From positions 1-32,553 of the forward strand of contig JAUNIC010000014.1 of NCBI GenBank assembly GCA_030523615.1: DNA of 32,553 nt, given 5' to 3'. The notes below the pieces were generated by a model. It saw only the letters and a program-made list of their open reading frames with translations, was not told the DNA's origin and ran no database searches. Of this stretch, positions 16,337 through 25,454 are shown one piece after another (position 1 is the first letter of the stretch; every line of letters begins with the position of its first letter). The stretch comes from Bacteroidales bacterium (lineage in GTDB: Bacteria; Bacteroidota; Bacteroidia; Bacteroidales; Bacteroidaceae). The position numbers and the translations under genes were made by a program.

Positions 16337-18079
16337 ATGAATACTCCCGAACTTCCCGTTGAAGAAAAGAAAGAGCAGCTCAATTTTATCGAGCAGATTG
16401 TAAAGGACGACCTCGCAGCAGGTAAAAATGGCGGACGCCTTCAAACGCGTTTCCCGCCTGAGCCCAACGGCTACCTCCACATCGGTCACGCCAAGGCTAT
16501 CGCCATGGACTTTGGTGTAGCCGAGAAGTTTGGCGGCGTCTGCAACCTTCGTATGGACGATACCAATCCGCAGAAGGAAGATACAGAATACGTAGAAGCA
16601 ATCAAGCGCGATATCGAATGGCTCGGTTTCAAGTGGGGCAACATCTACTATGCTTCAGATTACTTCCAAGATCTTTGGGATTTTGCAGTGTGGTGCATCA
16701 AGACAGGCCGTGCCTATGTCGACGAGCAAACTTCTGAAGAGATTGCACAACAGAAGGGTACTCCCACGCAGGCAGGCACCAACTCTCCTTATCGTGATCG
16801 ACCCGTAGAGGAAAGCCTCGCCATCTTCGAAGAGATGAACTCCGGAAACATGGAGCCCGGTAAAGCCATTCTTCGTGCCAAGATTGATATGGCAAGCCCT
16901 AACATGCACTTCCGTGATCCCATTATGTATCGTGTGCTCAATCTTCCTCATTGGCGCACTGGTACGAAGTGGAATGCATACCCCATGTATGACTTCACCC
17001 ACGGCCAGAGCGACTATCTCGAAGGCGTGACCCACTCCATCTGTACTCTTGAATTTGTGCCTCATCGCGATCTTTATGATCTCTTTGTCAATTGGATTAA
17101 GGAGTGGAAAGGTGAAGGCGACAACCTCGACGACAACCGTCCTCGTCAGTTCGAGTTCAATAAACTCAATCTCAACTATACGCTCATGTCTAAGCGCAAC
17201 CTCCTCATTCTCACCAAAGAGGGCGTTGTGAATGGTTGGGACGATCCCCGCATGCCGACCATTTGCGGTATTCGTCGCCGTGGCTATTCTCCCGAAAGTA
17301 TTCTCAAGTTCATTGATTCCATCGGTTACACGACATTCGATGCACTTAACGACGTGAAACTCATGGAGGCTGCCGCACGTGCCAACCTTAACGAACGTGC
17401 AACTCGTGTCAGCGCTGTGCTCGATCCCGTCAAGGTCGTTATCACCAATTACCCAGAAGGACAGACCGAAGAACTCGAAGTGCAGAATAACCCCGAACGC
17501 CCCGAAGACGGCACCCATACCATCACCTTCGGCCGCGAACTTTGGATTGAGCGTGAAGACTTCAAGGCTGAGCCCGACAAGAAGTTCTTCCGCATGTATC
17601 CTGGTAAGGAGACTCGTTTGAAGAGCGCTTATATCGTTGATTGCAAGGCTGTTCATTACAAAGAAGACGGCGAAATCGATTGGATTGAGTGTACCTACGA
17701 TCCCAACTCCAAGGCTGGTACTGAGGGAGCCAATCGCAAGGTGAAGGGTACCATTCACTGGCTTACCGTTGGCGAATGTGTCCCTGCCGAAGTCCGCAAC
17801 TATGAGTGTCTTTGGACTTGCGAAAATCCCCGCGATGCCATCAAGCAGTACGAAAAGGAGAATGGTGTTCGTGGCATCGACGCTATGCGTCCTTTCCTCA
17901 ACCCCAATAGCCTCAGCGTAAACAAAAAAGCATACGTAGAAAAGTTTGCTGCAGAGCTTCCTGCACTCACTTATCTCCAGTTCCAGCGCATCGGTTACTT
18001 CAACGTCGATCCCGATTCTACTCCCGAGCATCCTGTCTTCAACTCAACCGTTGGCCTCAAGGATAGCAAGGGTAAATAA
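16337..18079 (+). CDS. glnS: Glutamine--tRNA ligase
   Basis: A 580-residue class I aminoacyl-tRNA synthetase that charges tRNA-Gln. The HIGH motif is at 48-51 within RFPPEPNGYLHIGHAK, and the KMSKS-like motif is MSKR near 284-287 (NYTLMSKRNLLIL). The GlnRS-specific blocks LRMDDTNP and GWDDPRMPT are present, which separates it from glutamyl-tRNA synthetases. The C-terminal beta-barrel anticodon-binding part covers about 350-575, and there is no YqeY extension. The ATG at 16337 (MNTPELPVEEKK) gives the family length; the frame is open 32 codons upstream through a repeat-rich leader. The TPR gene follows 7 bases after the stop. Confidence 0.95.
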   Translation: MNTPELPVEEKKEQLNFIEQIVKDDLAAGKNGGRLQTRFPPEPNGYLHIGHAKAIAMDFGVAEKFGGVCNLRMDDTNPQKEDTEYVEAIKRDIEWLGFKWGNIYYASDYFQDLWDFAVWCIKTGRAYVDEQTSEEIAQQKGTPTQAGTNSPYRDRPVEESLAIFEEMNSGNMEPGKAILRAKIDMASPNMHFRDPIMYRVLNLPHWRTGTKWNAYPMYDFTHGQSDYLEGVTHSICTLEFVPHRDLYDLFVNWIKEWKGEGDNLDDNRPRQFEFNKLNLNYTLMSKRNLLILTKEGVVNGWDDPRMPTICGIRRRGYSPESILKFIDSIGYTTFDALNDVKLMEAAARANLNERATRVSAVLDPVKVVITNYPEGQTEELEVQNNPERPEDGTHTITFGRELWIEREDFKAEPDKKFFRMYPGKETRLKSAYIVDCKAVHYKEDGEIDWIECTYDPNSKAGTEGANRKVKGTIHWLTVGECVPAEVRNYECLWTCENPRDAIKQYEKENGVRGIDAMRPFLNPNSLSVNKKAYVEKFAAELPALTYLQFQRIGYFNVDPDSTPEHPVFNSTVGLKDSKGK

Positions 18080-18086
18080 GCCATTT

Positions 18087-19538
18087 ATGAAAAGACCACA
18101 ACAAGAACTGAAATATCTTGTTCGTGAGTTTGAGAAAAAGATGTCGGAAGCGCCCGCTCCTCTCTGGATGGATGCTCCCGACATTTTGGATATTCTCGAT
18201 TACTACGAACAGCAGAACATGTACTACGAGAGCGAGCAATGTATGCGTCTCGCCCTCAAACTCCACCCCAATAATCCTGAGGTGGTCGTACGTCGTGCCT
18301 ACCGTCTCAAGAACGAAGGGCGCTGGGACGAAGCTGCCAAAGTCGTGGCTCAAGTGAAAGATCAGGACAGCCTTGATGTGCAGTTTTTCCTCGGTGAGAA
18401 AGCCTTGAGCGAGCTTCGCGTCGACGATGCTGAGCATCATTTCGTCGCGGGTCTCAAAAATGAACGCGCCATCGACGAGCAGATGGTTCTGAATGGTGAC
18501 GGTGATCCGCTCGGAGACAGCGACCTCCTCCTGGAGATCGGCGAACTCTTCATTGACTACGGTTGCGTGGAGAAAGCCAAGAAGTATTTAAAGCTTATTG
18601 GAAAAGAGCGTCCGGAATATGTTCGATCACAGATGCTTATGGCAGAATGTGCTTATCAGTTGGGGGATACAGAGGCTGCTCTCAAGAAACTCGATGACAT
18701 TCTCGATGCTGATCCTTATTATCTTGATGCTTGGGTCATGAAGGCCGATCTCTATAATGAGGCAAAACGCTGGCCCGAGTGCGCCGAAGCGGCAGATTTT
18801 GCGCTTGCCATCGACCCTAATATAGAAAAGGCGCTTCGCTTCAAGGCTTATGCAGCATTAGGTCAAAATAATTTTGACGGTGTTCTTGAAGTTTTTGCAA
18901 AATACCGCAAACTCTATCCTTACGACTATACAATGGCGCTCAGTGCAGGCGAAATCCTTCTCAATCAGCGCAAGTACGAGGAGGCTTTTGAGGTGCTCTG
19001 TTTCAGCAATCGCAATTGCCCGAACGACAACGCCGACAAGATACGCATTCTCACTGATATCGCCCTCACCTATTCCGCGCGTCACGATATGCAGCGGGCT
19101 TACAGCACACTACTCGGCATTTGCTCGCTCGGTATGACCTATGCCGATGTTCTTTACCATGCTGCCAATCAGGCCTTTGACTACAAAGAGATAGACTTCG
19201 GACGTAGTGCTCTGCAGCATTTTCTCGACAACTACAAGCTTACGCCAGAACAGCGCCTGCTCATAGCAAGAATGCTTTGCGAACACAATCTGTTCGGCGA
19301 AGTCAGTGAGATTTGGGACCGCCTTCTCGATGTCAAGGACAACCAGCGCACTTCGGCAGCTCCCTATTTGGCTTATGCCGCCCGCCGTCTGATGCGCATC
19401 CCTGATTTCAAGTTCTGGCTTGCATACGCCATCTATCAAGATCCGACGCTCACAAACCAGATTTTCCGTCACATCTATCCCAATTGTCTGCCGCAGGAGT
19501 ACCTCGCTTGTGCTCGGCGTGAATTCCCCGAGTTTTGA
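18087..19538 (+). CDS. Tetratricopeptide repeat protein
   Basis: A 483-residue protein made largely of paired helices of about 34 residues, seen for example in YYESEQCMRLALKLHPNNPEVV, AALKKLDDILDADPYYLDAW and CAEAADFALAIDPNIEKAL. It has no signal peptide or membrane segment, so it is probably a cytoplasmic scaffold that binds protein partners. The start at 18087 (MKRPQQELKY) is just after the glnS stop; the frame continues upstream inside glnS but those codons look like out-of-frame sequence. It is probably translated from the glnS message. No enzymatic domain is visible and the partner is unknown. Confidence 0.88.
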   Translation: MKRPQQELKYLVREFEKKMSEAPAPLWMDAPDILDILDYYEQQNMYYESEQCMRLALKLHPNNPEVVVRRAYRLKNEGRWDEAAKVVAQVKDQDSLDVQFFLGEKALSELRVDDAEHHFVAGLKNERAIDEQMVLNGDGDPLGDSDLLLEIGELFIDYGCVEKAKKYLKLIGKERPEYVRSQMLMAECAYQLGDTEAALKKLDDILDADPYYLDAWVMKADLYNEAKRWPECAEAADFALAIDPNIEKALRFKAYAALGQNNFDGVLEVFAKYRKLYPYDYTMALSAGEILLNQRKYEEAFEVLCFSNRNCPNDNADKIRILTDIALTYSARHDMQRAYSTLLGICSLGMTYADVLYHAANQAFDYKEIDFGRSALQHFLDNYKLTPEQRLLIARMLCEHNLFGEVSEIWDRLLDVKDNQRTSAAPYLAYAARRLMRIPDFKFWLAYAIYQDPTLTNQIFRHIYPNCLPQEYLACARREFPEF

Positions 19539-19584
19539 ACCTCGTTAAACTCGCGTATCTTGCCCACTCTTTTATAAATAATAT

Positions 19585-21192
19585 ATGCCACGTTTCCTGA
19601 AATATCTGTTCACGACGATGCTCTTCTTTGCATTGTCAGCCGGAGCATATGCCTACGATTTCTGCGAGGACGGGCTGTACTATAAAGTGGAGTCAAAGAG
19701 CTACAAAACCTGTCAGATCACTTGCCAAAACCGCAATCGTAATGATTATCGTGGTCACGTTGTGGTGCCTTCCATAGTTACTCACGATGGGGTGGAGTAC
19801 ATTGTCGTCGGTGTCGATGGTCACGCCTTTGACAATTCCTTGGAATTGCTTTCCGTTCGTTTTCCCGCAACCATCAATCGTGTTGAGCGCGCCTTCAGCA
19901 ATTGCCCCAATCTCCGTCACGTCACTTTCGAAGGCACTTCGCCGCCCGTAGTCTCCAAGGGGGCATTGGAAGGCATGAAAGTCTATGTTCCCAACGAGGC
20001 GCTTGAGTCTTACGCCATTACCCGCAATTGCATGGGTGTCAACTTCCTGCCGCTTTACTACAACATCCGTTTCGTCATTGACGACGAAGAAATCAGCAAC
20101 GCTACGATACGTATAGGCGACAAGATTGCAGTTCCTGAAGTTGCTCCACGCCGCGGCCACAAGTTCAGCGGGTGGGATGAGCTGCCTGCAGACACTCTCA
20201 TGGTCGGCCACGATCTCGTCATCGACGGAAGTTTTTCCGCAAAGATATTCCGCATCAATTTTGTCGTTGAAAGCGACACGATTCAGAGCCGTCGCATGCG
20301 TTACGGAGCTACCATTGAGTATCCCAAAGTGCCTGCAGACGGTCCCTACGAATTCTCTGGTTGGACACATCGTCCCAAAGGAGGAAAGATGCCCGCCAAG
20401 AAAGTAACCGTCGAAGGCTGCTACCGCTTGAATGCCCAAAAGGCAGTTCGTATGGCCGAAATACCTTCCGACACTATCCTTTGCTATGCCATTACCCATG
20501 CTGTGCAAGCATCGTCCCGTGCCAAAAAAGGCTCTGCCGAAGTTCGCAATGGACATCGTTTGCCCTACCTCCCTGTAGGACAAGAATGTTGGAATCGTCC
20601 CGATGAAGTCGAGATGATGCAGCTTGGGAGTGAAGGGTGGTATCGCCGCGTGCTGGATTACAACAACAAATGTGAAGTCTATTACATCCCTGACGATTCT
20701 GTTAAACTAAAAGCACGTTATGTAATCAGCAATTTCCCTACCACAATGCTCCATCGTGGTCCTGTTGCTTTCCGTAGCAAACGTGATGAAGTCCTTCGTG
20801 TCTTCCGTTTTCATGCTGATGGACATACGCTTACCGATCGCAGTACATTGAAACCTGTGGATGTGAACTCTCTCGAATATGTCATAGAACATCAATTCCA
20901 TGACGCCGCAGGTCATACTAAATATGCCTATGCTTTTGTTGGATGGGTCGATGGTACAACCGCTTTCTATCATCGCCAAGGCGCATTCCCGCTCAATCTT
21001 GTGCACGTCTGCTTGCAATCCGACGCCCCCCTCTTCGACGACAAAGGAAAATTGCTAAATGATGCTCTGTTTGACGTTGCTTACTATAATCGCAAAGCTT
21101 TTCTTGTCCCCGCAGACAACGCCTTATATATGTTTTCCTCTGACGATGACGACAAAGTCTTTGAGAAGTTCGACATCCTTCAACCAGAGTAA
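19585..21192 (+). CDS. Secreted BspA-like leucine-rich-repeat protein with InlB-type repeats
   Basis: A 535-residue exported protein. The signal peptide covers residues 1-23 (cleavage near AYA). Residues about 25-155 resemble the BspA/LRR_5 type: YDFCEDGLYYKV, then VVVPSIVTHDGVEYIVVGVDGHAF and FPATINRVERAFSNCPNLRHVTF. Two beta-repeats of the InlB/Flg_new type follow at about 157-217 and 221-280, each with an FSGW core (GHKFSGWDELP, YEFSGWTHRP). The remaining 250 residues are not recognised. No obvious C-terminal sorting signal is present. Such proteins are surface or secreted binding proteins in Prevotella relatives; the ligand is unknown. Confidence 0.85.
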   Translation: MPRFLKYLFTTMLFFALSAGAYAYDFCEDGLYYKVESKSYKTCQITCQNRNRNDYRGHVVVPSIVTHDGVEYIVVGVDGHAFDNSLELLSVRFPATINRVERAFSNCPNLRHVTFEGTSPPVVSKGALEGMKVYVPNEALESYAITRNCMGVNFLPLYYNIRFVIDDEEISNATIRIGDKIAVPEVAPRRGHKFSGWDELPADTLMVGHDLVIDGSFSAKIFRINFVVESDTIQSRRMRYGATIEYPKVPADGPYEFSGWTHRPKGGKMPAKKVTVEGCYRLNAQKAVRMAEIPSDTILCYAITHAVQASSRAKKGSAEVRNGHRLPYLPVGQECWNRPDEVEMMQLGSEGWYRRVLDYNNKCEVYYIPDDSVKLKARYVISNFPTTMLHRGPVAFRSKRDEVLRVFRFHADGHTLTDRSTLKPVDVNSLEYVIEHQFHDAAGHTKYAYAFVGWVDGTTAFYHRQGAFPLNLVHVCLQSDAPLFDDKGKLLNDALFDVAYYNRKAFLVPADNALYMFSSDDDDKVFEKFDILQPE

Positions 21193-21242
21193 GTATCGAA
21201 GATTCCTGATTATTCAAACTATAAATCACAACTTATACTCCA

Positions 21243-23258
21243 ATGAAACGCATTCTTTTATTTGCGGCTGCAATGTTTGCTGCCACTCTGACTTGGGCCG
21301 ACGTAAATCCCAAGCCTTTCGTTATTCCCGAACTCACCTCTTGGGAAGGCGCAGAAGGACAGTTTGCTCCCAGCGGACGTATCCTCGTTAAGAACAAGCA
21401 ACTGATGAGTGTTGCCCAGGCTTTTGCTGCCGATTATCAGACAATGTTTGGCAGAGAACTCACTGTAGTCGCTAAAGGCAATCCCCTGCCTGGTGATTTT
21501 GTCCTTGAACTGTCCGAAAAGACTCCTAATCCCGAACTGGGTGACGAAGGTTATCGTCTTGGTGTAGCCGATGTGGCTCGCATCGAGGCCAATACACTCA
21601 AGGGTGTTTATTGGGCAACGCGCACCATCCTCCAGATCAGCGAACAAAGTGCCAGCCACGTACTGCCCTGCGGTAACACTGTCGACGTTCCCGTCTATCC
21701 CCTCCGCGGTTTCATGATGGACTGTGGCCGTAAGAACATTCCTCTCCAGTATCTCGACAAGCTCGTTAAGGTCATGAGCTACTACAAGATGAACACGCTT
21801 CAGGTTCACCTCAGCGACAATGGTTTCAAGCAGTACTTCGGAGGCGATTGGGACAAAACTTACTCCGCATTCCGCATTGAGAGCGAACTTTTCCCCGGCC
21901 TTGCTGCCAAAGACGGTTACTATACCAAGCGCGACTTTGTCCGTTTCCAGCAGGATGCCGAAGCGCAGTATGTTGACATCATTCCTGAGATTGATGTCCC
22001 TGCCCACAGCCTTGCTTTCAGTCACTATCGTCCCAGCCTCGGAAGCCAGGAGTACGGCATGGACCATCTTGACCTCAAGAATCCTGAAGTTGTGCCCTTC
22101 CTTGATAGCCTCTTTACCGAATACTGTGGCGGCCCCGATCCTGTGTTCCGTGGCAAGCGCGTGCATATCGGTACAGACGAGTACAGCAATCGCGATCCCG
22201 AAGTCGTAGAACTCTTCCGCGGCCTTACCGACCACCTTATCAAGCACGTCGAATCTATGGGCAAGCAGGCCGTCACATGGGGTGCCCTTACACATGCTAA
22301 TGGCAAGACTCCGGTCAAGAGCGAAAATGTAATCATGGACATCTGGTACAATGGCTATGCAGATCCCGTCAAGATGAAGGAAGATGGATATCTGCTTATC
22401 TGCATCCCCGACGGTTACGTCTACATTGTGCCTGCTGCAGGCTACTATTACGACTATCTTGCTTGCGACTGGCTTTATGACAATTGGACACCGTCACAGA
22501 TTGGCAATGTTAAATTCGAAGAAGGTGATTCCGCTATTCTCGGTGGTATGTTTGCTGTATGGAATGACCACTGTGGCAACGGCATCACGGTCAAGGACAT
22601 CCACCATCGCGTAATGCCCGCTATGCAGACTCTCTCCACGCTCTGTTGGAGTGCTGGCGTGAAGACCACTCCTTGGGTTGAATTCGACCACAAGCGTCAG
22701 TTCCTTAGCGAGGCTCCCGGCGTCGACGAACTTGCACGCACCCTCGGCAAGGGCACTCGCACCACAGCTGAATATCCGCAGCTGGCTCTTGGCCCCAACA
22801 CCACGCTCGACTGGGTTGGCGATGAAATCGGCTACGACTACACCGTCACCTTCGACCTCAAAGCTTCGGAGATCAACAATGGCGACGTTCTGTTCGAAGG
22901 TCCGAACAGCAAGGTCTATCTCGCATCGCCAGAAGGTGGAAAACTCGCTTTTGAACGTGAAGGTTATCTCAACGAATTCGACTATGTAGTTCCCAAGGAT
23001 CGCAACGTGCGCATCACCATTCAGGGCACTAACAAAGAAACTGTCCTTCTCATCAATGGCAAGTTCCGTCAAGCTCTCTATCCCCTGACCATCGGCAGCG
23101 CCACCACCAATGCTGGAGCCGCAGGAGCGAGCAGCGATCCCTATAGCGCAGCGAAGATGTACTATCAGCGCACGCTTGTATTCCCCCTCCAGCGTACAGG
23201 CAACTTCAAAGGCGAAATCCGCCGCTTGACAGTCTCCAATTTCATCGAGCAGAAGTAA
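21243..23258 (+). CDS. Secreted beta-N-acetylhexosaminidase, GH20
   Basis: A 671-residue exported glycoside hydrolase expected to remove terminal GlcNAc or GalNAc from glycans. The signal peptide is residues 1-19 (cleavage near TWA-D). Residues 20-150 form the GH20 N-terminal alpha/beta domain. The catalytic barrel begins at YPLRGFMMDCGRKN and contains NTLQVHLSDN, IIPEIDVPAHS and the catalytic pair Asp312-Glu313 in HIGTDEY, which supports substrate-assisted catalysis. Residues from about 510 form a beta-rich, lectin-like domain (YDYTVTFDLKAS, VRITIQGTNKETVLLINGKF). Its transcript ends at the hairpin at 23350-23405, shared with the convergent GH9 gene. Confidence 0.93.
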   Translation: MKRILLFAAAMFAATLTWADVNPKPFVIPELTSWEGAEGQFAPSGRILVKNKQLMSVAQAFAADYQTMFGRELTVVAKGNPLPGDFVLELSEKTPNPELGDEGYRLGVADVARIEANTLKGVYWATRTILQISEQSASHVLPCGNTVDVPVYPLRGFMMDCGRKNIPLQYLDKLVKVMSYYKMNTLQVHLSDNGFKQYFGGDWDKTYSAFRIESELFPGLAAKDGYYTKRDFVRFQQDAEAQYVDIIPEIDVPAHSLAFSHYRPSLGSQEYGMDHLDLKNPEVVPFLDSLFTEYCGGPDPVFRGKRVHIGTDEYSNRDPEVVELFRGLTDHLIKHVESMGKQAVTWGALTHANGKTPVKSENVIMDIWYNGYADPVKMKEDGYLLICIPDGYVYIVPAAGYYYDYLACDWLYDNWTPSQIGNVKFEEGDSAILGGMFAVWNDHCGNGITVKDIHHRVMPAMQTLSTLCWSAGVKTTPWVEFDHKRQFLSEAPGVDELARTLGKGTRTTAEYPQLALGPNTTLDWVGDEIGYDYTVTFDLKASEINNGDVLFEGPNSKVYLASPEGGKLAFEREGYLNEFDYVVPKDRNVRITIQGTNKETVLLINGKFRQALYPLTIGSATTNAGAAGASSDPYSAAKMYYQRTLVFPLQRTGNFKGEIRRLTVSNFIEQK

Positions 23259-23290
23259 TCCCACCTGTGTAGAAAGAGGACAACAAGTAA

Positions 23291-23405
23291 AAGCCCTAAA
23301 GGGTGTCATACCTCAGCATAGGGCGTGAGCCCAACGGTAAGTGGATTGCAAAATAATGGTGTCCGGTAAAACCCCGAAGGGGTGGTTACCGGACACCATT
23401 ATTTT
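23291..23405. repeat. REP-like structured intergenic element
   Basis: This segment holds three nested hairpins: CCCTAAAGGG (23294-23303), GGGC-GTGA-GCCC with a GNRA-type loop (23321-23332) and the long terminator stem that encloses ACCCC-GAA-GGGGT. The phrase around AGCATAGGGCGTGAGCCC resembles intergenic repeats I recall from Bacteroidota genomes. Repetition elsewhere in the genome cannot be tested here. Confidence 0.45.
23350..23405. terminator. Bidirectional terminator between GH20 and GH9 genes
   Basis: A perfect 20-bp stem (AAAATAATGGTGTCCGGTAA with its reverse complement) encloses a second small stem. The outer A/T runs give a T tail on both strands. It sits between convergent genes, three bases from the GH9 stop. 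Confidence 0.9.
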
Positions 23406-23407
23406 CT

Positions 23408-25207
23408 TTACTTTCCGCTCTCGGCATCGAGCCATCCGATGAGAGCAACGAGGGCTGCATTCCAGTTGATCGCAATCTCGTTGGAAGCGTAGGACTGCAT
23501 CGTGTCGGAGTAAGACTCGTCAGGATAGTTCGACGGGTAATGCTTCACGTTCGCAATGTCCTGCTGTCCAGGGTTAGGACCACCCACAAGGAAACCAGGG
23601 AGAGGAGCGTCGATGCCGTCGGCTTCAGACAGACGCATGTGGGGATGCTGGGGTGAGAAAGTACCGAACCCCGTGACGTAACAGTAGCCCGTTGCGTTAC
23701 GTCCAAGAATGTAGTCGGCTGCCTGGCGGGCCGCGTTGAGGTAAGCCTTGTCGCCCGTGAGTGCATAAGCATAAAGAAGCGTGATACCCTTGCCACAGCC
23801 CTGCTCAGAGTTGCAGCCCCATCCGAAGTCGGAAGCCGAATTGCCGCAGGGCGAGTCGAAGCAAGACATGCCAATGCCGTACTTGATGGTGTTGGCACGG
23901 TTAGTGATTTCGTTGCGCAGATGGGCGCGGATCTCGTTGGCATAGGGTACGGAAGCCTTCTCTGCTTCGTGGCCACGACCCCCGACGAACGCTGCGACAG
24001 CCGAATAGTAGGCAAATCCCCCCACGTTGGGCCATGAGGGAGCGTTGAATACCTGCATGTTTTCCTGAGCTTTCGAGAGATAGGCTGCATTTCCAGTGGT
24101 GAGATAGAGCTCGACAGATGCCCAGAACCACTCGTCGTTGAGGCGTTCGTCGCCATAAGTGCCAGTGCTGACAGCGGGCTCAAACTGACGGTTCATCTCG
24201 TCCTGCCGATAGCGCACATCGGGGTGCTCCATGGCCCATTGATAAGCCTTTTCGGCTTTCGCCATCATCTCGCCACACCACTTGCTGTGCTGGCCATATT
24301 TCCTGTAGATGCGGTACGCCTTCGCCATCGTAGCAGCAAAGTCCAAAGCTGCAGCGGTGCTCTTCATCACGACGTAGCGCTGCTGGTGGCAATCGGTAGG
24401 CATGACGAATCCCTCGAAGTTCGGCGTGGTGAGTTTGTGGTATACGCCGCCATCCTCAGGATCTTGCATAGTAATCATCCAGCGCAGATTGACGGCGATC
24501 TCCTCGAGCACTGGAGGGAGTGGATATTCAGGTTCGCCGCCCAAGTTTTCTATGCCGTTGATGATGTCCGTCGGCGGAATGTTCGTGTTCAGCGTGCTGA
24601 AATATGTCTCCTGCATCTCGTAGGCGCAGAGCATGAGCCCGACTGAGTAAGCCGAGTTGACGATGTACTTATTGTAGTCGCCAGCATCATACCAACCGCC
24701 AGGGCAACTGATGATGGAGCTAGCAGGGCGCGTGGCCGAGGCCGCACTGGGATGGATCATGACGTGTGTGTCGGGATGACCGAGCGGACGAGCGTATTCG
24801 CCAGCATATTCTTCGGTGAGCGCTTCGCCGGAACGGAGGAGGTAGAATGCGCGGAGAGAGGCGCGCGAGAGATCGGTGTAAGGATGATCAGCAATGACCA
24901 CCTGCTGTGTATGCCGGCCCGCTTTAAGTGTATAAGTGCCAGGAGTCGTGACGGCCGAGAAGTCGATGATGGCGCGCTCCTTACCGCTCCAAGGCGATAC
25001 TGCGGTACGTGTAGCCTTGCCTTTCCACACGCGGTGGCCGTTGGCGTCGATGAGGGTATAGTTTTTTGCCCATCCGTCGTGCTCGATGGCAGCAGTTTTC
25101 GCGCCGAGGGTTTCGTAACCCACTTGGTTCACACGGATAGGGTTAGGATTCTGTGCGCTGACGCCGAGAGCGCAGGCAAAGAGTAGGGTGGTGAGAGTTG
25201 TCTTCAT
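23408..25207 (-). CDS. Secreted glycoside hydrolase family 9 (endoglucanase-like)
   Basis: A 599-residue exported enzyme, probably cleaving beta-1,4-glucans. The signal peptide is residues 1-19 (cleavage near VSA-Q). Residues about 22-108 form the Ig-like CelD_N domain (IRVNQVGYET start). The (alpha/alpha)6 catalytic domain contains GGWYDAGDYNKY with the base pair Asp174 and Asp177, the substrate-binding GFGTFSPQHPHMR, and the C-terminal SYASNEIAINWNAA with the acid Glu near 577. No carbohydrate-binding module or dockerin is visible. The gene has its own strong promoter and no SusC/SusD neighbours. Activity on other beta-glucans such as lichenan or xyloglucan is equally possible. Confidence 0.93.
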   Translation of the reverse strand: MKTTLTTLLFACALGVSAQNPNPIRVNQVGYETLGAKTAAIEHDGWAKNYTLIDANGHRVWKGKATRTAVSPWSGKERAIIDFSAVTTPGTYTLKAGRHTQQVVIADHPYTDLSRASLRAFYLLRSGEALTEEYAGEYARPLGHPDTHVMIHPSAASATRPASSIISCPGGWYDAGDYNKYIVNSAYSVGLMLCAYEMQETYFSTLNTNIPPTDIINGIENLGGEPEYPLPPVLEEIAVNLRWMITMQDPEDGGVYHKLTTPNFEGFVMPTDCHQQRYVVMKSTAAALDFAATMAKAYRIYRKYGQHSKWCGEMMAKAEKAYQWAMEHPDVRYRQDEMNRQFEPAVSTGTYGDERLNDEWFWASVELYLTTGNAAYLSKAQENMQVFNAPSWPNVGGFAYYSAVAAFVGGRGHEAEKASVPYANEIRAHLRNEITNRANTIKYGIGMSCFDSPCGNSASDFGWGCNSEQGCGKGITLLYAYALTGDKAYLNAARQAADYILGRNATGYCYVTGFGTFSPQHPHMRLSEADGIDAPLPGFLVGGPNPGQQDIANVKHYPSNYPDESYSDTMQSYASNEIAINWNAALVALIGWLDAESGK

Positions 25208-25234
25208 AGTTGTGTGTTGTCAAAGTTTTGTGTG

Positions 25235-25265
25235 CAAATTTAGGCATAATTATTCGTTCTACAAA
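25235..25265 (-). promoter_or_regulatory. Bacteroidota promoter of the GH9 gene
   Basis: On the minus strand TTTTG (ending at 25262), a 19-base spacer and TAAATTTG (25242-25235) match the consensus fully. The GH9 ATG lies 27 bases beyond the -7 box. Confidence 0.75.
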
Positions 25266-25338
25266 ATTATTCTGTCGTTTTCTGCAATCCTTTACGCGTA
25301 TCATGCGCACGTATGCGCGAAAATATTAATGCGTTTAC

Positions 25339-25369
25339 TTGCCCACGTCGTAAGAATTGTGTAACTTCG
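25339..25369 (+). promoter_or_regulatory. Promoter of the alpha/beta hydrolase operon
   Basis: TTG at 25339-25341, a 20-base spacer and TAACTTCG at 25362-25369 match the consensus apart from one C in the -7 box. A leader of about 80 bases would follow. Confidence 0.5.
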
Positions 25370-25454
25370 CAACCGAAAAATGCGGAAGCTCCCCCACCTC
25401 TTACAATGAAGATGGGAATTGCGATCGAAACAGCAAAGCCCAAACACTAACCAA

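Noticed and set aside
16655..18031. Long minus-strand open frame opposite glnS (458 codons)
   Set aside because: It is fully antisense to a certain gene, has no recognisable domain, and arises from the strong codon bias of glnS.
22494..23309. Minus-strand open frame opposite the GH20 gene
   Set aside because: It runs antisense through the lectin-like domain and has no independent support.
21243..25207. Polysaccharide utilisation locus
   Set aside because: No SusC, SusD, hybrid two-component or ECF-sigma genes are present near the GH20 and GH9 genes.
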